A stretch of 64,000 nucleotides of DNA. Source: Kytococcus sedentarius DSM 20547. Its GTDB lineage: Bacteria > Actinomycetota > Actinomycetes > Actinomycetales > Dermatophilaceae. A model generated the notes under the pieces. That model saw nothing but the letters and a program-made list of their open reading frames with translations, made no database searches and had not been told where the DNA came from. The stretch covers positions 1,984,001 to 2,048,000 of the forward strand of contig NC_013169.1 of the NCBI RefSeq assembly GCF_000023925.1, written 5' to 3'. The position numbers were made by a program, and so were the translations under genes. How positions within the stretch are numbered: position 1 is the first letter of the stretch; every line of letters begins with the position of its first letter. Positions 18,301-26,071 of the stretch are shown in pieces.

Positions 18301-18579
18301 CTGGTGGGAGTGCACCGGCATGCCCGTGGTCGCGTGGGGCCAGCGCTCCTCGAGCCGCTCGCGCAGCATCGTGGCCGTCAGGCGCGTTGGGGTGAGCACC
18401 AGCACCTGCGAGAGGTCACCCCCCGCCTCGAGGTGGGCGACGACCTCCTCGACGACCCGGGTGGACTTGCCCGTCCCCGGCGCGCCCAGCACCACGTGCA
18501 CACCCGGGCGACCCGGCGGGTGCGTCACGGGGGGCGAGGAGGCGGCGGGCGACATGGGTCCCATCCCACCAGCCGTCAC
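15304..18579 (-). CDS. adnA: AdnA subunit of the AdnAB helicase-nuclease
   Basis: 1091 residues from the GTG preceded by GGGGAGG (the frame is open two codons further, to a TTG). Walker A GAPGTGKS lies at about 32-39. Motif II reads LVLVDDAQEL, a variant of DExQ, and VACTRATRCLL is motif VI; the motor resembles the weaker AdnA engine of mycobacteria. The C-terminal nuclease shows VADLKTGF and QLGAYQVAVA. CALRWFL plus CRGCPVRSSC give four cysteines in the AddB-like spacing, so a 4Fe-4S staple is likely. It works with AdnB in end resection and recombination. It follows moeZ by 37 bp on the same strand, as in mycobacteria. Confidence 0.92.
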   Translation of the reverse strand: MTAGGMGPMSPAASSPPVTHPPGRPGVHVVLGAPGTGKSTRVVEEVVAHLEAGGDLSQVLVLTPTRLTATMLRERLEERWPHATTGMPVHSHQAFGFAVLGHHARLTDAPAPTLLTGADQDAVLAELLASAAQDDAAADAAGWPEAVRAALGTQGFRDQVRDLFMRAVEHGVTAGELAEFDDRQGPDGTPGLWRAAGRLMREYEQVTALSSQAAVDAAWVVAAAADLLVVDDEVAEDAAGRLQLVLVDDAQELTAGTLALMDALARRTPRARWVLAGDPDAAVQGFRGARPGAFLEWARDGVSEVLPCSHRHGPALRAVAGRIAERIGAHGVEHRRPGPRADGEGSGGPGVAPSEAGDGPGVAGGSVRPEEAAALVFPSVHAELSHVSTVLRREHVLAGVPWGRMAVVARGRGRTEQVRRALERAGVPVQVSGGGQPVTGQPVVATLLDLVVAALDLARLRPGAFAGQGAGSAAVVDQERITGWLTSPVGGLDQTSVRRLRRVLRAEAGAPTGVTSGELLEQAVLDPAHPWERRGAETGALRRLATALHAGVAAARRTPDGRGWALGVDAETVLWAVWDGLGLASGWQRQALAGGVAGRRADRELDAVLGLFAAAEQFVERRPGAGPDVFVDWMRSSQVARDSLVLGRQRDAVQVLTPQTAAGHEWEVVSVVGVQAGVWPDLRLRGSLVGSSRLVDLVEGRAATVADELASVRHDETRQFLVACTRATRCLLVTAVRDTEESPSALLNLVEPLPDGAEERPWAPWEPPLDLRHQVALARRELLAAAGADTGEDSAPGEHRIDPGARAAWAAELAALVRSEVPRAHPEQWWALRQVTSARAPWPADTVPSVRPSALGTYQDCALRWFLSTHGGSTPPGRSQELGILLHDLLAERPEDPVPALAAEAERRWAELGSPEVWWSRRERERMAEWLRRYEIYRRESGRELVGTELPLAVEAEGVRLAGRVDRLERHPSSGALHVADLKTGFVGPPSELPGNPQLGAYQVAVAAGAFEQGTVAGGASLVQLDSGERIGTIDRRQPPLDEGEVDHRERVAQAGQGMVQPRHLATVGDACRGCPVRSSCPAVPEGREVA

Positions 18580-18616
18580 CGACAACCTCCCCGACCGGCG
18601 GGGCCCAGCGGAGAGC

Positions 18617-19858
18617 TCACCAGATGGGCAGGTCGGGGTCGACCTCCTGGGCCCACTGCATCAGGCCGCCGTCGAGCACGTAGACCCCCTGCATGCCCTG
18701 GGCGTGCAGCTGACGCGCGGCCTCGGCCGAGCGTCGCCCGTTGCGGCAGTAGACAACCACGTTGTCGTGCGGTCCGAACACCTCGCGGGCGGCCCCCTGG
18801 CGCACCTCGTCGAGCTCGAGGTGGAAGGAGCCCTCCAGCGAGGCCACCTCGCGCTCGTGGGCGCCGCGGACGTCCAGCAGCACGAAAGGCTCGAACTCCT
18901 CCCGGTTCTGCAGCATCTCCTGCAGGGTCGTCGCGCCGATGAGGGGCGGCTCCCAGGCGTCCTCGCCAGCCGCCAGGGGGATGGCCTCGGTCTGCGCCCA
19001 GGCCCGCTCGTTCGCCGCGGCCGGACGGCACACCGGGCACTGCGGGTCGGCCGCGCGCCGGTCGTCGGTCCACTGCTGGGTGAGGGTGTCCACGTGCAGG
19101 ATCCAACCCAGCAGCGGCTCCCCCAGCGCCAGGAGCAGCTTGAGCGTCTCGCTCACCATGACCATGCCCACCTGGCCGGTCACCGGCCCGAACACGCCGG
19201 CCTCGGTGAACTTCAGCTCCGTGGAGCTCGAGGGCTCGATGTCCGGGGTGCACTCCGAGCACGGACCGTAGGGCGGCCACCAGACGGCCACCCGGCCGCC
19301 GAACTGCTCGACCGAGCCCCAGACGTGCGGGACGCCCAGCTCGGCGCTCACCCGCGCCAGCACACGGCGGCTGGCCGCGTGGTCGGTGCAGTCCACGATG
19401 ACGTCGTAGCGCTCGAGCAGCTCGAGCGCGTTCTCCTCGGTAACGTAGCCCTCCACGGGCCGGACGGTGACGCGGTCGTTGATGCGGTGCACCCCGGCGG
19501 CGGCTGCCTCGACCTTGGGCCGGCCTACCCACTCGGTGGCGAAGATCGGCTTGCGTTGGAGGTTGGAGAGCTCCACCGCATCGACGTCGGCCACGAGGAT
19601 CTCGGCGACGCCCGCCCCGGCCAGGTACTCCAGCACCGGGGAGGCCAGGCCCCCCAGGCCGACCACCGCCACCCGGGCCGCGGACCAGCGCCGCTGCCCG
19701 ACCATGCCGATGCCGGGCGTCGCGATGTGGCGGGCGTACCGCTGCACCGTGGCGCGGTCGAACTCACCGGCCATGTCCGTCAGGGGGTGTCCCGGGCCGG
19801 GCATGCGGGGTTCGGCTGTCGCCGGGGAGGGTTCGGGGTCGATCACGGCGGGGGACAT
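18617..19858 (-). CDS. moeZ: MoeZ: adenylyltransferase-sulfurtransferase
   Basis: 413 residues. An E1-like domain (about 30-290) has GLGGLASPVLEYL for ATP binding, DVDAVELSNLQRK, GRPKVEA and two cysteine pairs (CSECTP and CPVC) for zinc. A rhodanese domain (about 300-413) carries the persulfide cysteine in VVYCRNGRRS. It activates the C-terminal Gly-Gly of ubiquitin-like sulfur carriers (MoaD, CysO, ThiS type) and loads sulfur, feeding molybdopterin, cysteine and possibly thiamine synthesis. The ATG has no ribosome site but stands 6 nt after TAGGGT, so leaderless. The molybdenum-cofactor cluster lies 8 kb away and encodes a second, more divergent version. Confidence 0.93.
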   Translation of the reverse strand: MSPAVIDPEPSPATAEPRMPGPGHPLTDMAGEFDRATVQRYARHIATPGIGMVGQRRWSAARVAVVGLGGLASPVLEYLAGAGVAEILVADVDAVELSNLQRKPIFATEWVGRPKVEAAAAGVHRINDRVTVRPVEGYVTEENALELLERYDVIVDCTDHAASRRVLARVSAELGVPHVWGSVEQFGGRVAVWWPPYGPCSECTPDIEPSSSTELKFTEAGVFGPVTGQVGMVMVSETLKLLLALGEPLLGWILHVDTLTQQWTDDRRAADPQCPVCRPAAANERAWAQTEAIPLAAGEDAWEPPLIGATTLQEMLQNREEFEPFVLLDVRGAHEREVASLEGSFHLELDEVRQGAAREVFGPHDNVVVYCRNGRRSAEAARQLHAQGMQGVYVLDGGLMQWAQEVDPDLPIW

Positions 19859-19864
19859 GCGGTC

Positions 19865-19903
19865 ACCCTACGCAGGGTGCGCCCGCGGGGGACGACCTAC
19901 GCT
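19865..19903. promoter_or_regulatory. Divergent promoter elements moeZ / DUF3107
   Basis: Minus strand: TAGGGT (19865-19870) ends 6 nt before the moeZ ATG, a leaderless arrangement. Plus strand: TACGCT (19898-19903) lies 63 nt before the DUF3107 ATG, which instead has a ribosome site. The two starts are 108 bp apart. Confidence 0.4.
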
Positions 19904-19966
19904 GGTGCCCGACGCCCCGGCCGGGCCCCGTCCCGGCCACCCCACGACGCAGAAGTGAGGAACACC

Positions 19967-20194
19967 ATGGACATCCGCATCGGCATCCGCGAGGTCGCCC
20001 GCGAGGTCACCCTCGAGTCCAACCAGGCCGCCTCCGAGGTGGAGGCCTTGGTCACCGCCGCCCTGTCCGGCGAGAGCCAGGTGCTCACCCTGGAGGACAC
20101 CCACGGCCGCAAGGTGATCGTTCCGGCCGCCCACATCGGCTACGTCGACCTCGGCAGCGAGGACCGCGGCCGCGTGGGCTTCGGCACCGTCTGA
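19967..20194 (+). CDS. DUF3107 small protein (TB9.4 family)
   Basis: 75 residues starting MDIRIGIREVAREVTLES and containing a conserved hydrophobic core with VPAAHIGYVDLG. Matches the actinobacterial DUF3107 family (mycobacterial Rv3208A/TB9.4), whose function is unknown. It has no cysteines, membrane segments or obvious catalytic residues; the charged beta-rich sequence suggests a small nucleic-acid or protein binder. The ATG is preceded by TGAGGAAC. In mycobacteria it also lies between moeZ and the RNA helicase, so position supports identity. Confidence 0.88.
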   Translation: MDIRIGIREVAREVTLESNQAASEVEALVTAALSGESQVLTLEDTHGRKVIVPAAHIGYVDLGSEDRGRVGFGTV

Positions 20195-20388
20195 CCGACA
20201 CCCCCTGCCACGCCCCGCCGCCCGGGGCGCCGGGTGGCCCTAGGATGAGGCCGACACCCGGTGCCCGGTCGGCACACCGTGAACGGGGCGAGACGCCCCC
20301 ACGCCGCACGCGCGGCCCTGCGCGAACGCGCCTGAAGACATCTCCGATCGGCCCGCAGCCAGCGCCCCGGCGCGCGATCAGGAGATCC
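20195..20388 (+). promoter_or_regulatory. Promoter and long 5' leader of the RNA helicase gene
   Basis: A TAGGAT -10-like hexamer at 20241-20246 would start a message with about 136 nt of untranslated leader. The leader ends in a good ribosome site, AGGAGAT, before the helicase ATG. Long leaders are usual for cold- and stress-controlled DEAD-box helicases, and this one could fold. No known riboswitch was recognised. Confidence 0.35.
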
Positions 20389-21888
20389 ATGACCGACAAG
20401 ACCTTCGCCGACTTCGGCATCCACCCCGACATCGTGGCCGCACTCGAGGCCGGTGGGATCACCCACCCCTTCCCCATCCAGTCGATGACCCTGCCGGTCG
20501 CGCTGGACCGGCAGGACATCATCGGCCAGGCCAAGACCGGTACCGGCAAGACGCTCGGCTTCGGCGTGCCGATGGTGCAGAACGTCGTCGGCCCGAACCA
20601 CGAGGGCTACGACCAGCTGGAGCGCCCCGGAGCCCCGCAGGCCCTGGCCGTGGCCCCCACCCGTGAGCTCGCACTGCAGGTGGCCACGGACCTGGAACGC
20701 GCCGCCGCGCGCCTCGGCGTGCGCGTCCTCACCGTCTACGGAGGGCGCGCCTACGAGCCGCAGATCGAGGCGCTGGAGCGCGGCGTGGAGATCGTCGTGG
20801 GCACCCCCGGGCGCCTCATCGACCTCGCCGAGCGCGGCCACCTGACCCTTGCTCACGCGCGCACCGTCGTGCTCGACGAAGCCGACGAGATGCTCGACCT
20901 GGGCTTCCTCCCCGATGTGGAGAAGCTGCTGGCGATGACCCCGGCCGGGCGTCACACGATGCTGTTCTCGGCCACCATGCCGGGTGCCGTGGTCGCCATG
21001 GCGCGCCGCTACATGAACCAGCCCACCCACATCCGCGCGATGGAGGAGGTGCCGGGCGCCGGCGCCACGGTGGAGGCCATCGACCAGTTCGTCTACCGCG
21101 CCCACGCGATGGACAAGGTCGAGATGGTCGCGCGGCTGCTGCAGTCCGAGGGGCGCGGGCTCACCATCGTGTTCACCCGCACCAAGCGCACGGCCGCCAA
21201 GGTGGCGGAGCAGCTGGTGGAGCGCGGGTTCGCCGCGGCCGCCATCCACGGCGACCTCGGCCAGGGCGCCCGCGAGCAGGCGCTGCGCGCCTTCCGCACC
21301 GGCAAGGTCGACGTGCTGGTGGCCACCGACGTGGCGGCCCGCGGCATCGACGTCGAGGACGTCACCCATGTCGTGAACTACCAGTGCCCCGAGGACGAGA
21401 AGACCTACCTGCACCGCATCGGCCGCACCGGCCGCGCGGGCAAGAACGGTGTCGCCGTCACGCTGGTGGACTGGGACGACCTGCACCGCTGGGCCGTGAT
21501 CAACCGGGCTCTGGAGCTGGGCGCCCCGGAGCCGGCCGAGACCTACTCCACCTCCGCCCACTTCTACGCCGACCAGCGCATCCCGGCCGAGGTGACCGGC
21601 GAGCTGCCCTCCGCCCAGCGCACCCGCGCGGGGCTGAAGGCCGAGGAGCTCGACGACGCCGGCGACCTGAAGTCCTCCCAGCGCGGCGGCGACCGGTCTG
21701 CGGGCGGACGTGGCGGTCAGGGCGGCCGCGGTGGACAGGGTGGCCGCGGGGGCCGGGACGACCAGGGCTCCCGCGAGCGCGGCGGCCGCAGCGAGTCCAG
21801 CCGCACCGCGCCGGTGTCCGAGAACGCTGACGAGGGCGCGCGCCGGCCCCGTCGCCGCCGTCGCACCCGGGGCGGCGCCCAGGGCTGA
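20389..21888 (+). CDS. DEAD-box ATP-dependent RNA helicase
   Basis: 499 residues. Q motif FPIQSMTLP, Walker A AKTGTGKT (48-55), PTRELALQV, VVLDEADEML, SAT and HRIGRTGRAG are all in order, so the two RecA domains are intact. After about 420 the tail becomes an RGG-rich basic region (GGRGGQGGRGG repeats ending in RRPRRRRRTRGG), which binds RNA nonspecifically and is typical of actinobacterial cold-shock helicases (RhlE/CsdA-like, mycobacterial Rv3211). Likely role: rRNA and mRNA structure remodelling at low temperature, in ribosome assembly or RNA decay. Strong ribosome site before the ATG; a symmetric hairpin terminator follows 10 bp after the stop. Confidence 0.92.
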   Translation: MTDKTFADFGIHPDIVAALEAGGITHPFPIQSMTLPVALDRQDIIGQAKTGTGKTLGFGVPMVQNVVGPNHEGYDQLERPGAPQALAVAPTRELALQVATDLERAAARLGVRVLTVYGGRAYEPQIEALERGVEIVVGTPGRLIDLAERGHLTLAHARTVVLDEADEMLDLGFLPDVEKLLAMTPAGRHTMLFSATMPGAVVAMARRYMNQPTHIRAMEEVPGAGATVEAIDQFVYRAHAMDKVEMVARLLQSEGRGLTIVFTRTKRTAAKVAEQLVERGFAAAAIHGDLGQGAREQALRAFRTGKVDVLVATDVAARGIDVEDVTHVVNYQCPEDEKTYLHRIGRTGRAGKNGVAVTLVDWDDLHRWAVINRALELGAPEPAETYSTSAHFYADQRIPAEVTGELPSAQRTRAGLKAEELDDAGDLKSSQRGGDRSAGGRGGQGGRGGQGGRGGRDDQGSRERGGRSESSRTAPVSENADEGARRPRRRRRTRGGAQG

Positions 21889-21898
21889 GCCCCCACGC

Positions 21899-21950
21899 AA
21901 CGCACGGCGCCCCGGACCCCCGCCACAGGGTGTCCGGGGCGCCGTGCGTT
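21899..21950. terminator. Bidirectional hairpin terminator, 19-bp perfect stem
   Basis: Arms AACGCACGGCGCCCCGGAC (21899-21917) and its exact complement (21932-21950) enclose a 14-nt loop. It lies between the convergent RNA-helicase and PHP genes and touches the PHP stop codon. The A-A/T-T ends of the arms provide short T runs on either strand. Confidence 0.8.
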
Positions 21951-22801
21951 CAGCGCGCCAGGAACTCCCCGAAGACCTCCAGCGGCGTGGTGTTCTCCGC
22001 CATCCGGTTGGGCTTGCCCGCCCCGTGGTAGTCGCTGGAGCCCAGCGGCACCAGGCCCAGGGCGCGGGCCCAGTGCGCGGCCAGCTCGCGCTCAGCGGCG
22101 TCGTGGTCACGGTGGTCCACCTCGATACCCTGCAGCCCCAGGTCCACCATCTCCTCGACCTCCTCGCGGGTGACGCTGCGCCCGCGCAGGGCCGCCAGCG
22201 GGTGGGCCAGGGCCACCACGCCCCCGGCCTCCCGCACGGCGCGCAGCACGTCGGCCGCCGCGGGCACGGGGTGGGGCAGGTTGTACCGGCCACCGCGCCC
22301 CAGCGGACCGGCGAAGGCCTCGTCGCGGTCGGCCACGGTGCCCGCGGCCACCAGGGCGTCGGCGATGTGGGGGCGCCCCGGGGTGGCCCCGGTCGGCACG
22401 TGGGCCCACACCTCCTGGGGCGTCCACCCCAGGTCCTCGGCCACCATCGCCGCCATCCGGTCCATCCGCTCGTGGCGCCCGCGGACGGTGGCCTGCAGCA
22501 GCTCCACCAGCGCCGGATTGCCGGGCTCCAGCCGGTGGGCCAGCAGGTGCACCGAGACGGGACGCTCCCCGATGCGCGGCACCTGTGCGCTCACCTCGAT
22601 GCCGCCGAGCACCTGCACCCCCAGCGCCTCCCCGGCGGCCAGGGCCTCCACCCACCCGGAGGTGGTGTCGTGGTCGGTCAGCGCCACGGCGCCCAGCCCC
22701 AGCTCGGCGGCGGTGCGCACCAGCTCGGCGGGCGCCTGGGTGCCGTCGGAGGCCGCGGAGTGCGTGTGGGGGTCGATGCGGTGGCGCAGGTCGTTGCTCA
22801 C
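21950..22801 (-). CDS. PHP-domain phosphoesterase
   Basis: 283 residues. Metal ligands are visible as HTHSAASDG near the N-terminus, ALTDHDT, GGIEVSA, the VVALAHP histidine and GSSDYHG near the C-terminus, the full PHP set for three metals. The best-matching group is the stand-alone PHP phosphoesterases (TrpH/YciV type) that hydrolyse 3',5'-nucleoside bisphosphates or short RNA ends. Soluble. The GTG overlaps the stop of the upstream ThrE-type gene as GTGA, so translation is coupled. The frame extends upstream within that gene, which I rejected because the family protein starts with the metal-binding strand. Confidence 0.88.
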   Translation of the reverse strand: MSNDLRHRIDPHTHSAASDGTQAPAELVRTAAELGLGAVALTDHDTTSGWVEALAAGEALGVQVLGGIEVSAQVPRIGERPVSVHLLAHRLEPGNPALVELLQATVRGRHERMDRMAAMVAEDLGWTPQEVWAHVPTGATPGRPHIADALVAAGTVADRDEAFAGPLGRGGRYNLPHPVPAAADVLRAVREAGGVVALAHPLAALRGRSVTREEVEEMVDLGLQGIEVDHRDHDAAERELAAHWARALGLVPLGSSDYHGAGKPNRMAENTTPLEVFGEFLAR

Positions 22802-24471
22802 GTCTCCACCACCCGGCTGGCCTTGCGCTCCGACCGGCTCATGCCGTTCAGGGCCCGGTAGAGCCAGGTGCCGAGGCTGACGCCGGCCGCCAGGGCCAGA
22901 CCGCTGGCCACGGCCGAGAAGATCTGCTGCAGACCCGAGGTGTAGGTGGCCGGGTCGTTGTCCATGAGCTGGAAGAGGCCTCGGTAGACCATGCCACCGG
23001 GCAGGAAGGGCGCGATCACCGCAGTGGTCAGCGCCAGCGAGGGGACGTGCAGCACGCGGGCGGCCCACTGCGCCAGGAAGGACACGAACGCCACCGCCAC
23101 CAGGATGCGCATCTCGTAGGTCAGCCCGCCGGCGTCCACCACCCAGTACACGGCGAAGGCGGTGGCGCCCAGCATCGAGGACAGGACGGCCGCCCGCATC
23201 GAGGCGTAGGTGGCGATCGCAGAGAAGAAGCAGAACACCGCCGAGCTGAGCACCAGGGTGCTCAGGTCCTCCGAAAGGTAGGGCCGGTTCAGGATGGTCA
23301 TGCTCAGGCCGGCCCGGCGGGCGGCGGACAGGACCAGCGAGACCCCGATCGCCACGCCGCCGGTCATCATCACCACCTCGAAGGCGCGCGCCCCGGCGGT
23401 CACGTAGTAGCCGTCCAACGCGTCCTGCGCGGTACCGACCACGCCCAGGCCGGCCAGCAGCACGATGATGCCCGCGGCCACGATGAGCGAGTGGTACTGG
23501 TCGCCCGGCGGGTCAAGCGGGATTCCGCCGAGGGTCGGTTGGTACTTCTCGATGGCGTAGATGGCCACCGCAATGCTCGTGGGGATCATGGCCGCCACGA
23601 CCTGGCCGAAGAAGGGCGGCAGACCCCACCGGCCGAGGCGGGAGAGGGTCTGGTCGATGAACAGGGCCGAGAAGAAGGTGAGGATCCAGGTGACCCACTC
23701 CGCGCCGAGCAGGGCGGAGATGGCCGCTCCCATCATCGCCAACGAGACGCTGGCCACCCACGGCCGGTAGGCGCGCGGCGCATGGAGGATCTCCTCCAGG
23801 CGGGCCGAGGCCGCATCGAGGTCGCCGGGGGTCCGGGCCAGGCTGTTGACGAAGGCCTGGAGCCGCTCGACGACCATGTAGTCCGCCGTGCGGGCGCGCA
23901 CCACGCGCATCACCGACAGGGGGTCCTCGCCCATGCCGCGGTGGATGCTGACGGTGATCGAGGTGAACGTGATGTCCACGTGCGCCGAGCGGACCCCGAA
24001 GGCGCTGGTCAGGCGCAGCAGGGTGGCCACCACGTCGGCCGCCGGGGTGCCGGCCGCGAGCAGAGCCTCCCCGGTGCGCAGCGCGAGGTCGATGACGTGA
24101 CGACCGCGCCGTTCGTCGAGGTCCCGGTCGCCGGAGTCCACCAGGGGGCTCGCCGAGGTCTTCGTGGGCCGCACGACGTCCGCGAGGCGGATGGCCCGGC
24201 GGCGGGTGCCGCCCTGGATGGTGCCGGGCGTGAGTTGCTCCTGCACCCCGGGGGCCAGGACGAACGTCTCGTCCCGTCCGGTGGCCACCGAACTGGCCTG
24301 CAGCGGCTGGGTTCCGGCGACGGTCACGAGGGGTGCGGGGGTGCCGGAGCTCGTGGGGGTGCCGGTCTCGGTTGCCCGCCCGGCGCCCGGTCCGGTCGGT
24401 CCCGGCGCGGTCCGGTCCGACGCCCCCCGGGCCACGGACTTCAGGGAGCGCGGTGCACGGGACGGGGACAC
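22798..24471 (-). CDS. ThrE-family threonine/serine exporter
   Basis: About 557 residues. An N-terminal hydrophilic region is followed by the ThrE domain: GEALLAAGTPAADV, RSAHVDITFTSITVS and GMGEDPLSVMRVVRAR are typical of the amphipathic first part of DUF1212. About ten membrane helices follow, in two blocks separated near residue 350, ending with FLPGGMVYRGLFQL. It exports threonine, serine and possibly small peptides. The start is uncertain: the chosen GTG gives the VSPSRAPRSL N-terminus, no ribosome site is visible, and the frame stays open to 24579. Its low-complexity Gly/Pro/Thr N-terminus may not be translated in full. Confidence 0.82.
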   Translation of the reverse strand: MSPSRAPRSLKSVARGASDRTAPGPTGPGAGRATETGTPTSSGTPAPLVTVAGTQPLQASSVATGRDETFVLAPGVQEQLTPGTIQGGTRRRAIRLADVVRPTKTSASPLVDSGDRDLDERRGRHVIDLALRTGEALLAAGTPAADVVATLLRLTSAFGVRSAHVDITFTSITVSIHRGMGEDPLSVMRVVRARTADYMVVERLQAFVNSLARTPGDLDAASARLEEILHAPRAYRPWVASVSLAMMGAAISALLGAEWVTWILTFFSALFIDQTLSRLGRWGLPPFFGQVVAAMIPTSIAVAIYAIEKYQPTLGGIPLDPPGDQYHSLIVAAGIIVLLAGLGVVGTAQDALDGYYVTAGARAFEVVMMTGGVAIGVSLVLSAARRAGLSMTILNRPYLSEDLSTLVLSSAVFCFFSAIATYASMRAAVLSSMLGATAFAVYWVVDAGGLTYEMRILVAVAFVSFLAQWAARVLHVPSLALTTAVIAPFLPGGMVYRGLFQLMDNDPATYTSGLQQIFSAVASGLALAAGVSLGTWLYRALNGMSRSERKASRVVET

Positions 24472-24586
24472 GCGGGTAACTGTCGCCCGGGAGCCCGCCG
24501 TTCCACAAGTCCGGGCCCGCCGGGGGCGGCCGCGGCCGGACCGGACCGGCGGCCGGCGGGTCCGCCCCGCGTGACACACTGCACAG

Positions 24587-26071
24587 GTGAGTGAAGAGCA
24601 GAAGCAGCAAGACCACCGCAGCCGACCCTATGGTGAGAACTTCCGCGCGTTCATCGCCGCCGACTGGGCCGAGCGCGACTTCTCCGGAGTGCGGCCGCTG
24701 GAGGCGGCCCAGTACGCGGCTCCCCGACGTGCGGCGCTGGCCGAGAAGTTCCCCGGCGAGACCCTGGTGGTGCCCGCCGGCGGACTGAAGGTGCGCTCCA
24801 ACGACACCGACTACGTCTTCCGCCCGCACTCGGCCTTCGCGCACCTGACCGGACTGGGCGCCGACCGCGAGCCCGATGCGGTGCTCGTCATCCGCGCCGG
24901 TGAGGCCGGCGCCGAGCCGGAGGCGATCTTCTACTTCCGCCCCATGGCCGCGCGGGACTCCGAGGAGTTCTTCGCCGACTCCCGCTACGGCGAGTTCTGG
25001 GTGGGGCCGCGCCCCGTGGAGGAGGACATCCGCCGCGAGCTCGGTCTGGACGCCCGCCACGTGGACCAGCTGGAGGCGGACCTGGAGACCGACGCCGAGC
25101 GACTGCGCGTCGTGCCCGACGCCGACCGCGAGATGACCGAGCTGGTGCGCCGTGTGCGCGGCGACGCAGCCGGCGACGCCGGGCAGGCCGCCCGCGCCCA
25201 GGACGACGAGCTGGCCCACGCCTGCTCGCTGCTCCGCCTGGTGAAGGACGACTGGGAGGCCGACCAGCTGCGCGCGGCGGTGCAGGCCACCGGCCGCGCC
25301 TTCGACGCCGTCATCGAGAACCTGGACGAGGCGGTCGAGCGCGGCCGCGGCGAACGCTGGATCGAGGGGGTCTTCGGCCTCCACGCACGCCACGCGGGCA
25401 ACGGGGTGGGCTACGACTCCATCGTGGCCTCCGGCGACCACGCGAACACGCTGCACTGGATCCGCAACACCGGCGACATGAAGCCCGGCGACCTGTTGCT
25501 GCTGGACGCCGGCGTGGAGGTGGACTCGCTGTTCACCGCCGACGTGACCCGCACGCTGCCGATCAACGGCACCTTCACCGAGACCCAGCGCAAGATCTAC
25601 GACGCGGTCTACGCGGCGCAGGAGGCCGGTATCGCAGCGGTGAAGCCGGGCAACAAGTTCGGTGACGTGCACGCCGCGGCCATCCGCGTGATCGCCGAGC
25701 ACCTGCACTCCTGGGGCCTGCTCCCCGAGGGCGTCAGCGTGGAGGACTCCCTGAAGCCGGAGGGCCAGTACCACCGCCGGTGGATGGTGCACGGCACGAG
25801 CCACCACCTGGGCATCGACGTGCACGACTGCGCCCTGGCGCGCCGCGAGGAGTACCTCGGCGCCGAGCTGCTGCCGGGCATGTGCCTGACCGTCGAGCCC
25901 GGCCTGTACTTCAAGGCCGACGACCTGAAGGTGCCCGAGGAGTTCCGCGGCATCGGCGTCCGCATCGAAGACGACGTGCTGGTCACCGAGGACGGGTGCG
26001 AGAACCTCTCGGGCTTCATGCCCCGGACGGCCGACGAGGTCGAGGCCTGGATGGCCCGCCTGCGCGGCTGA
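24587..26071 (+). CDS. pepP: Aminopeptidase P (Xaa-Pro aminopeptidase)
   Basis: 494 residues, M24B family. The pita-bread metal ligands are in LLLDAGVEVDSLFTADVTRTL (two Asp), HGTSHHLGIDVHD (His), LTVEPGLYF (Glu) and GVRIEDDVL (Glu), with an N-terminal creatinase-like domain (1-200). It removes the N-terminal residue when proline is second, in cytoplasmic peptide turnover. GTG start without ribosome site; CACACT ends 6 nt upstream, a weak version of the leaderless pattern. It diverges from the ThrE gene, and its last 56 bp overlap the end of the convergent MOT1-like gene. Confidence 0.93.
   Translation: MSEEQKQQDHRSRPYGENFRAFIAADWAERDFSGVRPLEAAQYAAPRRAALAEKFPGETLVVPAGGLKVRSNDTDYVFRPHSAFAHLTGLGADREPDAVLVIRAGEAGAEPEAIFYFRPMAARDSEEFFADSRYGEFWVGPRPVEEDIRRELGLDARHVDQLEADLETDAERLRVVPDADREMTELVRRVRGDAAGDAGQAARAQDDELAHACSLLRLVKDDWEADQLRAAVQATGRAFDAVIENLDEAVERGRGERWIEGVFGLHARHAGNGVGYDSIVASGDHANTLHWIRNTGDMKPGDLLLLDAGVEVDSLFTADVTRTLPINGTFTETQRKIYDAVYAAQEAGIAAVKPGNKFGDVHAAAIRVIAEHLHSWGLLPEGVSVEDSLKPEGQYHRRWMVHGTSHHLGIDVHDCALARREEYLGAELLPGMCLTVEPGLYFKADDLKVPEEFRGIGVRIEDDVLVTEDGCENLSGFMPRTADEVEAWMARLRG

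Noticed and set aside
16933-18942. 669-codon plus-strand frame opposite adnA
   Set aside because: Shadow of the adnA codon pattern; no motif or start signal.
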